A stretch of 64,000 nucleotides of DNA from Motacilla alba alba (Eukaryota; Chordata; Aves; Passeriformes; Motacillidae), in NCBI RefSeq assembly GCF_015832195.1, contig NC_052020.1:6888254-6952253 (forward strand). Direction: 5' to 3'. The number at the start of each line of letters is the position of its first letter. Within the stretch, counting starts at the first letter, position 1. A program made the translations under genes and the position numbers. Positions 24,179 through 37,400 of the stretch are shown here, piece after piece. Below the pieces are notes generated by a model. The model saw nothing but the letters and a program-made list of their open reading frames with translations, ran no database searches and was not told where the DNA came from.

Positions 24179-24211
24179 AAAAAAAAAAAAAAAAGGGGGG
24201 GGGGGGGGGGG
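24179..24211 (+). repeat. A16/G17 homopurine junction
   Basis: Sixteen A residues (24179-24194) pass directly into seventeen G residues (24195-24211), followed by AAAGGAAAAGAGAA. The G-run alone can fold as a quadruplex, and the homopurine strand can form a triplex. Long G-runs are hard to sequence and assemble, so the exact lengths are uncertain. Overlapping frames with KKKKKGGGGG or FFFF/PPPP are artefacts. Confidence 0.95.
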
Positions 24212-27086
24212 AAAGGAAAAGAGAATGGACAGCTGAAAAACAAATTAGATGTCTAGAAAGCCAGAAGTTGATTCAACATTTCCTATTTATGCACACAAAA
24301 ATGACAGCTTAATACATTTTTTCCCTAAAGAGGCAAGGGTTTAGGATGTAGTATCCCCCTAACCACTCAGCACTCTCCAAGCATAAACTCAGCAAAGCTT
24401 ATATAAACTAACTACAGAACCTCACAGCTGCTGCAAAATTTTGTGGGACAAACTCCTTTGGTTTAAGTGGGACCAAAAACATGAAGGTCAAAACAGGGGC
24501 TCAGTCTGACCCTTCCTTTTTCCGGATAATGTATGGAGCCTTTCTCTTTGCCTGATGCACTCGGAGTCTTCAGAATGAAAGTGCACCACATCCCTACCAA
24601 GTTAAGTAGTTTATAAACAGAGAAACACACCATTTTATCACTGAAGTGAAAATGTATGGGGGAATAACTGTTTTGAGTTACTCCTAAGCTGTGAGATTCC
24701 TGACTGATTCTTTTAGTCTGAGCTGGAGTTGTCAGCAGGTTGTCTTATTGTTCGTTTTGCTATTTAACTTGAGAGGCTCCATCTAAAATGCAGTGCCTGT
24801 GTGTGTGCATAAGCTAGACAAATAAATATCAATCATCTCCCAGATGGTGATAATGTGCCCCATGGGAATGGAGCGTAGACTTGCTCTGACACTTCTGCCT
24901 GTGTTCTTTGCTTTTCTGAGCTCTCCAAAATCCAGCACCCTTTGTTCATCTCAAATCGTGCACTCAGTTACACCTTTGCTGGTGCATTTCCTGAACACAG
25001 TCCCTTGTTTGTATCTGGGTGTCTTCCTCCTCAGAGCCAGGTCTTTCAGATTTTGGAGCTTGCTGGTTTATTTGATTCTATTTTTAGGCAGATTTTATGC
25101 ATCTAATTTTGAGTCTGTAATCCAGGACTTTGAATTAGGCATCCCTGCTCCTTGTAAAACGAGTGAGGAGAGTGAGCTGCCTCAGCCTGGGCCTCATGGT
25201 GGTGAGATCCCTGAGCAGAGAGGCTCCTTTGCTGGTCAGCAGGAAATGACTTCAGCTCTGCAGCTCCTTCTCCTGCATTTAAGTGCTTGACTGGGAGCTG
25301 CAGCGAGGTATTTCCCTGAAACCTTTCCGGGAATAAGGTACTTATGTCATTTTCTTGGAAACTACCATGGAGATCATTCCTTTCTTTTAAAGTATAGCCA
25401 AGAAAGTCCTGCCAAACCCTTTCAGGCCGTGTTCACAACCCGAGAATACCAACAGGCCATTCCCTGCTCTCTTCGCTGGATTTCAGGCCCATCTGGCCGA
25501 AGTGCCCTGAGGATCCCCTAACCACTAAACCACACTTGGAGCAGGGAGCAGTTTTTATCCCTTCTGTTGAAGCCATTCTGCTTTGCAGAAAAGCCTGATG
25601 AACTTTCTGGACTAGATAAGCCAAGAGAAGGCATACCAGTGGTGAGAGGGAGTCCTGCATTGTCAGTGGTCAACGCCAGCACAGGTTCCTGCTCCTGCAC
25701 TCCTGCACTGGTTCCCACAGCTCATAATGAATAGTTGTTGGATGGGAATTCACTGAATTATAGGCCACTTTTCTCTTAGGCAGTGTCCTAATCCAGGACA
25801 GGAGATTCTGTCTCCATATATTGGCCTCGTGAAATAGTCTCAGTAGAAAGCTCTGGAGTTTTGACACACAAAAGTTGGTAGGTGGCCCCCACGACAAGAA
25901 AGGCCATGAAAGAGCTCATCTTTTATCTGCTTTTGTGAAATTCTGCATTTGTGCTTAATAAGTTTGAGCCCTGAGGTCTGTTTATAACATGTAAAAGGTA
26001 ATTCTTCCAGCTATTCTCCCCTTTCTAATGAAACTCTAATGTGTAATGATAAATAAAAGGATTATTTGTCATTATAGTTCATAAATATGACGTTAAGATC
26101 AAATTCAAAATGTGTGAGACAAACAAGCATGGAAAAGTGGTGAAATTTTTTCCTGCATTGTTGTTTTTTGAGAATACAAGGCTGGGAGCAATATGTGCCT
26201 CAGTTGATTATTGTTTGTATGTGACAATTGACTGCATGGGCAGGAACACACCTGGAAAATTCACTGGGGCATCCATTGCATTGATTTTTCTCTAACTTGA
26301 AGATTAATGTCTAAGATGGCTTTTGCCATAAGGAGGAAGTTAGCGATTCTTTTTCTCTGTTTTCAATAAAACCCAGGCTTTTGGATGATACGAAAGGAAA
26401 TATGTTTTCCACACTTTTTATGAGAGGTTATGAAATGTATTTCCCATTATCTAGATCATTCAGCCATCCTGTATTTATGCAGGGAGATGAAAAGGGAAGA
26501 TTAATCAGTGAATGTAACGATACTCAGTCAACAAACCTTGAGTTTAATATCTGTGTTAGTAGCTCTGCTACCAGCTACCAGATTTCTTTTTCTATTGTAT
26601 TTCCTCATGCAGAGGAAACAAAATTGTGTGTTAGCTAATGATTATTTTAAGAGAAAACCAAAGCTAGCTGATTATTAATAAGAAACAAGCAGCACTGCCT
26701 TTTAATTTTCATTGATGGGTCCATCTTTCAATGCATATAAATGACACAGCTCAAGAGTGAAGCTGCCTAATTTCTATCAGCTGAGGACCTGGCTTATCAC
26801 ACATTATCAAGTAACATATGACTTGCATTATAATTATAACTTTAAACAAACAAAACTTTTTTTCTTTTTTTTTTTTCCAGTTTGCCACATAACTTGAATG
26901 CAAAATATGAACAGAGCACTTGCAAAGAAAAAAGAAGGGGTAGCCAGGAACTGCACTCAAAAAGAGATTGCAGGTAATAAAAGTTGAAGTAGAAAATAAA
27001 TTTCCTTCAAAGTTTCTGCTCAAACACCTCCTGGAATAAGGAAAACGGTATCTAGCTAACTTAGAAAATATTAGAAAGTACTAAAA

Positions 27087-27087
<1 letters not shown>
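24212..27087. other. Gene-free unique sequence
   Basis: No gene recognised. The 148-codon plus frame at 24844-25290 opens with a hydrophobic N-terminal half that could pass for membrane segments. It has no family motif, no nearby promoter signal and no obvious splice partner, so I do not call it. A T-rich tract lies at 26858-26877. Confidence 0.55.

Positions 27088-27140
<53 letters not shown>
27088..27140. repeat. (GTT)~18 trinucleotide microsatellite
   Basis: Fifty-three bases of uninterrupted GTT, bounded by CTAAAAT and AATTGTC. It is pure and therefore probably length-variable. Confidence 0.98.
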
Positions 27141-28607
27141 AATTGTCATCATTATTTGGGAACATTTATGGGTTTTAGTTGCTTTGGCTTTGCATTTTTT
27201 TGCTCTAGTAGGTGAAAGGCAGAATAGGTCCCTTAGGATGGGTTGCATTTACTCTGCTACTTCAGAGCAAGTAAAGCATTCTGAATCCAGTGGAAACTGG
27301 CAAAGTGAGCATGGGAAGAGACTCCTGAAAGCAGATGAAGCTGTAATTGCGTTGCATGTAAACCAATGGGTGTTTTGCCGGGCACAGTACTTGTATCCAC
27401 TGTGCAAGGGTTGCTGAGCCTTAAGGCAGGATGTGAGACCTCTCTAAGGGTTCTGCCAATGGCTCTGATTCCTGGGAGGGCTGGCCCAGAGAGGAACATG
27501 AGTGGGGTTCATGGCCCAGCCATTTATTCTCTTTTCCTTCCCTTCTTTCCTTATTACAGGTCACTGGTTTGCCTACTCTAGAATCATACAGATGTAATAT
27601 TTTAATGGATCAAAAGAACACAATTAACTCTTGCCCTGGAGTTTTTAAGTGCAAATGACCTTCATTTTATTCTGTTAGCCTTTATTGGTGATATAAGGTG
27701 GCTGCATTTGCTTTGTTTTCATTTTAACATACGTTAAAATTATTTAAAACCATTGATAAAAACACTGAAAAGCTTTGATTTGGGGGAATCCCCTAAAATG
27801 CCATCAAGCCAATTGTGATTCCCCACTGATGGATTTTTTAAAAAAAGTACTCATCTCATTCTCAATGCTTCTAACATGTCCTTTATTGTCATCATGTGGC
27901 ACTATTTTTAACCACAGAGTTGTACTGTACATCACATCTGCAGAATTATAGCAATCTACATTGAGAATGGAATCAGGTTTGCCTGACACAACCTGTTTCC
28001 TGTTAAACACACTGAATGACAAGAATTCTCTTTCCTCTCTTTATTTCCCTCTTAGCTGACTCCTGCAGCAAGTGAATAATTCTTTCACCCAAGACCTAGG
28101 TCAGCCTCACTGACCTGGTGCTGCCTGTGTCATCCCGCCTGCCCTTTTTAAACATAGTGCTCTTGTATTTCATGGGAATCTTTCCTGGTCTTCCAAGAGA
28201 CATCAAAAATGTGCCAGAGATTTTCTTCAGACAGGTCTTTTGGACTGTTTGGGACAAAATCTATGGCCTGCCAGGTTTAAAGTACTTATCAGTAATTGAT
28301 GTTTTTTTACTCTCCTTTACAGTTACTATCAGACTGGGAAGTACTTTGCCATTCCCAAGTGAGAAAAGTACCATGTTATCTTCTTTAAAAAAAAAAAATT
28401 AGCCATTTCTCAGTTTCTGAAATACTTCAGATTTTTTTTTCATGTTAGTCACATTTCTCTCAGGTAAAGAAACGTCCCTGATGCTCTTAGCTTCCCTTTT
28501 TCTCTGGTTTTCATTTTTTAAATTAGATGTGTTGATTGCTGTCTAATCTCTGTTTCCTCTGTTTCCTTCCCTCAGAAGCTGCATTATAAATATCCAAAAG
28601 AAACTGT
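27141..28607. other. Gene-free unique sequence
   Basis: No gene recognised; frames are below 95 codons and lack motifs. Short A- and T-runs occur at about 28386-28399 and 28432-28440. Confidence 0.6.
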
Positions 28608-28627
28608 ACACACACATACATACATAC

Positions 28628-28709
<82 letters not shown>

Positions 28710-28730
28710 GTATGTGTATATATATGTATT
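28608..28730. repeat. (TATATG)13 hexanucleotide with CA/CATA flanks
   Basis: A core of thirteen perfect TATATG units runs from 28631 to 28708. It is preceded by (CA)n grading into CATA units and followed by an imperfect TGTATGTGTATATATATG tail. The stepwise change CA to CATA to TATATG suggests expansion from a point-mutated dinucleotide repeat. Minus-strand frames reading YIYIYI, THTYTY or HIHIHI across it are artefacts. Confidence 0.97.
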
Positions 28731-31700
28731 TGAGTAAGGTGTCCTTGCTCCATTTGAATGTTGCATTGAAACCCTGCAAGTCTTCACTTTTTTGCTGAAG
28801 GCATGAAAAATTGGAAAGCTTTTGATCCACTGTGGGAGATTGAGGGATGGAGAATAAGCCTCCCACGCTGAATGTGAGTGGAAGGCATGAAGGATATGAG
28901 AAGGGAAGGTTAACACTCTAGCTTGCCTGTAAGAGACCCACAAATGTTTCCCCTCAGTGATTTTGGACTAACTTACTTAGATTTTGCTTGCAGAGTGAGA
29001 CAGCTACTGTTTCGTGTATCTGCTTCATTAAGTTTAGACTATATTTGTCTCTGTTTGCTTTCCTACTTGTGCTTGGAGTGTATCTATCTGTGCTCTGTTT
29101 CACAGAGCCTGCCGTTTATTTGCCTAAGTTTGCTTTCCACTGCCTTTGGACTGTGTTTGCACTGAGCTCTGTTTCATTCAGCCTGGACTTTCGGGCCCAG
29201 GATTGTTCCACAGCATTTGGGTTGTGTTTGTTTTGCTTTCCAGAGCCTGGGAATGTGGCTGTGCCCAGCCTGCCGCTGCCCAGAGTGTCTGTCTGTCCCA
29301 TGCTTGGCCTCACAGCTGTCCTGGGCTACCTCGACCCTCACCCGCCTGCCTTGCCCAGTGCCTTGGTTCTGGAGTCTCCCAGTTTGCAGGAAGGAAGGAT
29401 CTGACATACACTGAGTTGCCTGGCATGAAGTATTACATCAGAGCAAAATTTGTCCCAGATCTGCTACAGGCAAGTCAAATTTATGTGGGGCCAGAGAGGG
29501 AGGGCCACCAAATTCCCAAACTGCCAAACACGGACATGCTCAGCTTGTGCTATTTTTAATTAAAATAGAAAGGGGGAAAAAATAACCACATCCTGTAACA
29601 CTTACTTTTTGAGAATGATGTTAACTAGAAATGCAAATGCTTCTCTTGATTTCCAATTCTTTTGTTTGGCTATTTGTTTTTTTTTCCTAAATCTGTATTT
29701 CTGCATCTTTACTGGTCTGTTCTCCAGTGACCACATTTCCACATCTGGAGATGAGCATTTGACACACAGGTGTCCTTTGAGAGCGCTGTCTGGAGCACCT
29801 TTGGGTAGTTAAAGACAATTTCTTACTCCCCCCCCAAAAAAGAGATGCTGTTTGCTCTACACCCATCATGAACTGATCTCTTGCAGCACACAAAACTCTC
29901 CTACAATCTTTTCAAGCATTTTTGTTGGTTTGTTAGTTATGACCTTATATGATTTTCCCAAGGTATGGGTTAACGTAAAGCAATAATTTCTAGTGTGTTA
30001 TTTGCTTTTTTGCAAAAACTAAACACAACACCATTTTAAAAAGGAAGGGTTGGGTACCAGTTTGCATGCAGACAAATGGCTGGGGGGCAAAGTACCAGAA
30101 CCAGCCTTCAGCCTCCCACCTCCCTCAGCAATGAATATCTCAAATACCACACTGCATTCAAATTCCATGTCAGAAAGGAGTGTTCTCCACCTCCTGTGAT
30201 GTGGAGAACATCAGTCTCTGCCAGCACATTTCATCTCTTGCAGTGGTCACAACTGTTGAACTGGTGCTGAGCACTTGAGCTATTCCTCCTAGCCCATCAT
30301 AAATGGAATACGTACACAAATTTGAAGCAAAGGCATGAAATTAAATATGCAAACCCCATTTTTTCCCCTCACTGCAGCTATTTACCCAGCAACAGCAGAA
30401 CTAGAAATACCCCAGAGAACAACTTAAACTAAGGAGAGGGTCAGAATGAATAAAGTGAATGATGATGTAGTCAGAGTTACTGACAGAGGCTTCAGAGTTA
30501 AGCAGGGGCAATACTTTCGTAATCACTGAGGCTGAGGACAAACAAGCCTCCAGGCACAGAGAACATCTCTGTGGATGTTTAGAAGCAATCAGTCCTTCTT
30601 AATGTCCAGGGGATGGATTAGTCAAAGCCTGCCTCAACACACGATTTTTTGGTCTATAATCACAGGAAGATAGGTGTGATCAGTTTTATTTGAAGAAGAT
30701 AGCAATGCTGGGAAGGCAAACTATTGTGTTGTGACTTTAACATTTGGATTTAGTTGATTTTGGCATCTGATGTATTTAATCTTCAGGGATAAAAATAAAT
30801 CTTAAAAAAGGTCATAAATGAAAGGGGTTATTATACACACGTTATCTATTCTTTGGAAGATTTTACTATATGAAAATGCTAAAATTAAAAATAGCAGTTG
30901 AAATCTGCAACCTTCACTGGACTGATCTCCAGCAAGGTTTTGTGATCAGCTTTAGATGGCTTGAGTCTGGAAAAATAAGGGGGACTGTGTTCCATACAGA
31001 CGATTAAACAATGTCTGATTTTAGATTTTGAATGCATTACGTAAGTTTTTCATGTTATGAGAAGCAGATAAATCCAGTGTAGGTATTCAGTAGATTTATT
31101 GTAAGACGTAACAAAAAGTCTTTTAAAAGTAGGTAAACGAGAGCTTCCTCTTTAGAGAAAGGGGATGTGAATTCCTCCTAACTTCAGATGCCAGCTCAGC
31201 TAATAAAAACCTGCCATTGCTGCAGCATCACAGCTACTTACTGAAGATACAAAAGCAGAATTTTACCAGCCCTAAAAATTACACAAGGGGAACAGGGGAA
31301 AAGGAACAATTGCAATGAGACAAGGTGTGAGAAGATTTTATTTTTCAGTATTTCTGTTGTTATGGAATCCCCTATGTAGTTTTCCACTAGTTTGCCATGA
31401 AATCAGACTGGGAAGAGATTGGATGGATCGTGCCTCTCCTTGTCAGTGTAGGGACTGCCCCTTATCCAGGGAAAGGATGGGCAGGGAACCCCCTGCTGTA
31501 TCTGGAGAGGAAAAGAGGAAGGACTGACCTCATCTTCAGGCTTAGGATCCACTGCTTCTCCTGTTCTGGACTCAGGGTTCCGAATGTTATTTCAGAATAT
31601 TTTTTTCAAGCTTGTGGACAGTGCAGTTGACTTTGTTGCTTCAGTGAAATGCTTAGATGTGCTTGGTTACCTTCAGACTTCACTAAAGGAATCACTGGAT

Positions 31701-32750
31701 AAGAGCACTGTTGAGAACGTCTGCTTTGGGACACAGTGGTACTGGTGCTGAGCAATAATTAGCCATACTGCATCTCAAGTTTTTACCCCTATCTAAGTGT
31801 GCCTCCACTGTATCCAGAATGTTTCTACATGGCTGTTTATCAAATCTTCTCCAGGTATGTCCTATAATCCAGTTTTGTTCACGCTTTTAGCACAATCTCT
31901 TACTCAGGTGATAACATTTTTTCCATGCCTTTGGAATCTCAGTCCTCATAGCACTGATTATTATTCATCAAGAATGAGGTTTGAAGCAATTATTGACTAT
32001 ATAAGCCCAGTCCTGCCTTCATTGCTGAGGTAACACCCACTGACACCAATTAAGCACATTTTATTAAGTAAAGGACCACTGGAATAGATTCAGTGGGCAG
32101 ACAACACTTAGTTTATTTTTTGTAATATTTTATCTTGGCGTGAAGCTCAGGGCTTTTTTCCAGGCCTGTATCCAGCTGTTAAAAAAGAATTATAGCAGTG
32201 AGACTCTCCAAAAAAATGACCAGACAACCTAAGAAATGTGAGGAGTCCTATGGCTACACTCAGGGAAATATGCTGTGGTGCTTGGATCTGTGCTGGATCC
32301 AAAGGGGAGCAGAGAACAGCTGGAGGTCCGTATTTCAGTCTCCATCTTCTAAATAAAGCCACTGTGTGGCTGTGGCTACAAATCAAAGATGAAGGCAATT
32401 TGGAAATGTTCTTAGTGCCACGGTAGGTGAAGTGCAGCCCATTGCTAGCATCACCAGAGCCAGCACCATCCTTGGGTGTTTCTGCTGCATCTTTTCCACG
32501 GCTGAGCTGGTGGCACGCCCAGGGCTCTGTCTGTTGTGCCTCCTCTGTGGAGACACTGCAGAAGGCTCCCTGTTCATGGGCAGCATTGGCATTGATTCAG
32601 TTGCTCACACCAACGATCCCAGAGGTCAGCCTCTTATCTAGCAACTGGGAAAATGCCACAAACGACCAAAAGTAAGGAATTGAAAGAGGGGGAAATCAGT
32701 GTTGGTGAGAATGTGCAATACTCAGGCTGTGTTTTTTTAGTAGTTTCTTG
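28731..32750. other. Gene-free sequence with a decayed tandem
   Basis: No gene recognised. Two overlapping frames of 138 and 137 codons (28988-29404 and 29146-29559) cover a C/T-rich stretch that holds a degenerate tandem repeat. Their phenylalanine/leucine/cysteine-rich composition reflects that base bias. A C8 run occurs at about 29829-29836. The rest is unique. Confidence 0.55.
29040..29250. repeat. Degenerate ~74-bp tandem repeat
   Basis: GTTTGCTTTCC recurs at about 29053 and 29128, with a TTTTGCTTTCC variant at about 29231. GCTCTGTTTCA recurs at about 29092 and 29165 (period 73). AGAGCCTG occurs twice as well. This is consistent with two to three old copies of a 73-75-bp unit carrying indels. 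It could also be part of an unrecognised LTR. Confidence 0.45.
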
Positions 32751-32945
32751 TGCGAAGTGCTTTACAAACACATATTAAGACATATTCCCTCACTGGGTGC
32801 TTAGAAGGCAAACAAAGGCAATTGTGGTATCCATTGTGCACAGAGGAACTAAGGGTTTAGCAGAGAGATTAAGAGAGCTACCCAAAAGCATGAAGAACAT
32901 CTGAAAACATGGACAGAATCTCCAGTCCAATGCTTCAGCCATTAT
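32751..32945 (-). mobile_element. MIR fossil, minus strand
   Basis: Read on the plus strand this is the reverse complement of a nearly full MIR. GCGAAGTGCTTTACAAAC (32752-32769) is the tail. CCATTGTGCACAGAGGAACT, then AAGGGTTTAGCAGAGAGATT and AAGAGAGCTACCCAAAAG (32831-32887) is the 'ttttacagatgaggaaactgaggcacagagaggttaagtgacttgcccaagg' core. GACAGAATCTCCAGTCCAATGC (about 32912-32933) is the 5' side. The order and spacing are right over about 195 bp, which makes this the most complete SINE fossil in the window. No target duplication is seen. Confidence 0.75.
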
Positions 32946-34370
32946 ATTTTTTCCTTATCATCTATGCTTTATTTATAATCAGACTTGGGAGTGTTTCCCC
33001 AGCCTCAAAGCCCTAGGAAAGATCCACTGTAGATGTTTGCTATTTCACTGAAAAATCATCAGATTTCTGGTTTTCAAATATAGACCAAGCGCTGCCTAAT
33101 GGTTTTTGTATTAGGAGGATATTCTTGTTTTCCACATGCTGTCTGGTTCTGCTTGCTCCTGTGAGATGTTTAGAGAGTGCTCTTTGGAATAAAAAAAAAG
33201 GAAGAAAAAACATCACAGGTGGTTAAACCTGATGATAAGTAAGACCCAGTGCTATGTGTGGCTTTTCCTCAATGTTTTCAGTCGCAAGAAAGCAACAGGT
33301 TAGATGAGATCCTGACATTTTAGAGCCCCTTGGCCAAAAGTCTGAGAGCTACAATTTGTTCTGTGAGGGGCTGGAGCTGGGAGATGGGCAGCTCCAGCTG
33401 TACATGGGCAGCTCCTGTTGTCCACCCAGGGCATCCATGTGTGACTTCTGCTCTGTCCCAACAGTCTTGGTGTTTGCAGTTCAACGATTATCAAGTAGGA
33501 TTTGCTGCTTCTGTATGCAAAACCCCTTGGTCTGAGCAGGAAGCAGTGGCTGAACATCAAACTGAGGAGCAGCACACACAGCACAGACTTAATGACAGTG
33601 CCTTACCCTGTTTCTGTAGCTGGGCACCCGTGGTAGTTTAATCTTACTTTTTCTTGTCAAGATCAAGTAGGTATCTTGACTGAATAGATAGAATGGAACA
33701 ACCTATAAACTTTTCGGATTTCACAGGAGGAAAAAAACCCCTTGAACTGCTTATTTTTATTCCTTTTGTTTGGTAATTTATTTTTATTGCCACCTTTCTT
33801 TATACCCTTAGACTCGAATAGCTATTGGTTGGGTTGGGTGAACTAATGGTCTAATGGGTCAAAGGATCAGAGACCTTCTGAAGGGCTCAGACCACCCACC
33901 CTTCTCCTTTCAGATCTCACAAATTTTAAAAAGATATATTTCTTCAGGCTTTGGAAGGTTCTTTTCTCAACTCCCAAAGCCAGGAAGGTCCTCCTTCGAC
34001 TGACACAAATTATATCCAAAAATCCATTGAAGAATCCTGAAAAACCTGAAACATTCAAGTATTTTTTTCTTGTCAAATCTGATGTGTGCTGGATATATTA
34101 CTTTGTGTGTGCCAATATAACTAGATAAGGGAAACTACAAGAATGCCCTTTGCAACTGGTAAGGATAGTCAAAGGGCTGTGCAAGTTAAACTGAAATCCA
34201 AGATAGTCAAATTCCTGTTGTTTGGAGAGGAAAAGATTCAGTCTAACTTTTTTTTTTTTTTGTCTAGAGAATGTTAGGAACTTACCTATGGTACATAATA
34301 CAACTTTAATTCCTAGAGAGAGAAAGACATAGCTAGAGAGTTAGTTTGTCCTGCTGTAGGATTGATGAGG

Positions 34371-34371
<1 letters not shown>
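32946..34371. other. Gene-free unique sequence
   Basis: No gene recognised; the longest frame is 103 codons (33330-33641, plus) with no motif. A T-rich tract lies near 34248-34261. Confidence 0.6.
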
Positions 34372-34425
<54 letters not shown>

Positions 34426-34480
34426 GATAAAGATGGGTAGATATATAGATATAGATAGATATCTAGATATATAGATATGT
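34372..34480. repeat. (GATA)13 tetranucleotide plus degenerate tail
   Basis: Thirteen perfect GATA units at 34372-34423. A degenerate GATA/TATA tail follows to about 34480 and includes AGATATCTAGATAT-type palindromic pieces. Such arrays offer many GATA-factor cores, but here they are most simply a slippage product. Confidence 0.95.
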
Positions 34481-37400
34481 CTACATTAAATTCACAGAAA
34501 ACCCCTATAATTGCCCATCATGAGATATGAACAGGATTTTAAAATTTCCAGCCTTAGAAATGTAGATAAACTGTTCACTAAAGGAGGCAAGACTGGATCT
34601 TGCAGGTCTTGACTCTTCTTTTATTTCACATGATGATTCACATCCAAAAGTAAACTTAAATCTCTCAAATACAATTCTGTGCTTTACAAATTCTTGTAAT
34701 GATTCCTCTTTTTGTTGGGCAGAAAATGATTTGCTCATCCATGAAGAAGAGAGGGAAAAGTATGGGAAAACTATGACAGAGTTTTCAATTTCTTGGATTA
34801 CAGGATTTGGCTCGGCCACATATCATAAACGCCTCTACTTGCTCCCCTGAATAGATTGAATACCAAGTCCCAAATACCCAACCTTGAGAGGCCAGAGGAA
34901 TCACCACCACCCAAGAGACAGAGTTCCTCTGGCAGAGCAGTGCATTTAGCCTTACTCACGTCCATTTGTTCAATCTATAAGACCTATATATATATTTAAT
35001 CTGTAAAGTGTCTCTGTATAAGGGTTTTAGTGTTCTTGAGGCTTTTTCAAACATAAAAGCAATCAGACATTCATGCTTATCAATACACAAGAAGATACAA
35101 AACGGGCACAGATAGTCTGCTGGGAGTAGAAATTTACACGAGTTAAAAGCAGTCATTTACAGGAGCAATTGTAGATACAAAGAAATATACACAAGAGACC
35201 ACACTTGGGGCTAAGACTGATTCCGTCATGGATGTAGAAATGTTTAATCCAGATGGACAGACAAACAGCACTGACTTGTTGCTGTAGAGCCTTCCCTGAG
35301 GTCTCAGTAGCTCGCGGCAGCTCTGCTGCTGCACAGCCCCTTCCTGACTCCCACTGCAGGACAGCAGATTGCATCCAGAGGAGCATCAGATTCACCAGTT
35401 GCCCACCCAGCTATGTACCCAAACCAGCAACCAAAAGAGGGAAATCCCAGGCTGACTCCCACTGCTCTCCCCTCTTCTGGCTGGGAGATGCTACTTCCTT
35501 CCTACCCCTCGTGTAGGGCAGAGTACAGCAATAATGAGGGTCTTGCTTTCCTTCCAGCAGCTGTACCACGAGTGCAGGAAGGAAAAAGGTTGTTAACCAA
35601 CTTAGAAAGGGTTGGAAATTCAGATTGCAGGAATAGGTAATTGAAAAAGCAAGATGGGGAGGTTTCTTCCACACCAAGTAATAAACATCACCCCTTGAAA
35701 GAAATCACTTGATTGTAGTATCACATTGTATTTTCTGTCTTTTTTAGTCAGACACTATTACTCATAAACTAAATAATATTATCATTTTTGAAGAGGTGAG
35801 ATAATGCCTAGAAATTGGTCCAAACATGACTAGACATTGTAATTCATTTTTTCAAGGTTTTTGCTAGCCAAGAGCCAACATCGGTACTGAAGCGGAAAGG
35901 ATTTTAGAGAGGATGGGCTGTTCCTACAGAAACTGTTGTGTTGTTTTCAGAATGATGCTGAAATTGATGAAGGTGTGCACAGCCTCCTTTCTTTCAAAAG
36001 AGATCATCAGTCTGTGCTTTCCAGCGTGAAATGTAAGGATGTAAATATGAGGGATTAGCTGTATTTTGTAAGAGGAAAAAACAGATACTTGGTGAATTAA
36101 AGCAACATAAATTCTTCACAATGGGCTTTTTTTGGACTGGAGGCCTTTGGCACTGCAGACAGCACCTCTCAGCCTTCCCAACCCTCAGCACAGTTGAGGT
36201 TTGGGTCATTTGTATGCTGCTGAAATGCTTTTGTGGTGCATTAAAGTGGTTTCCTTTAATAAACGTGTAGACCTCCTGTTCCCCTCTGACCAGCACTGCT
36301 GGGTTTGGAACCAAACTGGACTTGTGTGTGCACAGCCAGGGGAATGGAGCTGCTCCAGCACCTAGTCTGGAGCCATTCTAACTCAGGCCTGGCTTTTCCA
36401 ATATGTTTTTATCATCATGCTTAATTATGGGCATGAGAAATAACTAATTACCGAAGTGCATGGCTTTCTCCCTCCAAGAAAATGTGCCATGGCTACTTTG
36501 CTTGTCAGAATTTTCAGCCCATGCAACCCCTGCCAGCAGAAAAGGTGCTGAACATGGAAAATATTATTTCCTTCTCCTGAGTGTTTAGTATAACAATATA
36601 AGCATTGACCGTTGTGTACTTTGGTATTATTTTCCTTTCCTGCTTGTAGTCACTTCTCATGTTTCTCCATCATTTTAGGCCCCTAATAGGGATAGGATGA
36701 ACCCATTGATGTCGGCACATGGAGGCCTGCTAGTGGCATGCCTTTGGTTTTAGTCTCCTAGCAGCAGCCATTCATGTTATGTGGGCTTTCTTTTTTGGGC
36801 ATTGCCCACCCCTGAATCTGACTTCAGGCATTTTTCACTGCCTGTTCTGCATGAATAGCCACAGGCCTCTTGCCAATTGTCCCCCCTCCTTGAAAGCCAG
36901 CTTCAGCCAAAGGCCCTTTCAAGTGTGATCCCAGAGTGCCACACAGGCTTTCAGGGTATTGTTGTCGAGATGAGGGCCCTGCACTGGAAAGTGGGGTCAG
37001 AAGAGAAAGCACAATAAGGGGTGATGGAGGCTTCATGCAGTCCTCAGATGCTGGCCTGTTTATTAATTTACAAAACTAATGTCACTGTCTTTAGAGGAGA
37101 GATTGAGTGAAAAAGATGCCTTTTGAAGAGAAGAACTGCTTTTGATACATTACCAAAACACTGCTCCCCTTATTAAATTGATTTTATGGAAGAAAGTACA
37201 GCTAATAAAAGTTCAGAAACACCAATAAAATATTGAAGGTCTGGATTCAGTGTTTTCTTTTTTCTTCATCAGCTCAGACACAATTCATGTTAATGGGTTT
37301 TACAAGCTGTCCTGGGGCAAAAAAAAATCCTTAAATTTGCAAATATCTGGTCTTCCTTATGCATGTCACACAAACTATTAGTCAAGACAGTACAATAGTG

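Noticed and set aside
24844..25290. 148-codon plus frame with hydrophobic N-terminal half
   Set aside because: Hydrophobicity follows from local T-richness; no recognisable family and no supporting gene signals.
28523..28943. Minus frames reading YIYI, THTYTY and HIHI
   Set aside because: They are products of the hexanucleotide microsatellite.
28988..29559. Overlapping 138- and 137-codon plus frames
   Set aside because: Both run over the degenerate C/T-rich tandem repeat; the residue bias mirrors base composition.
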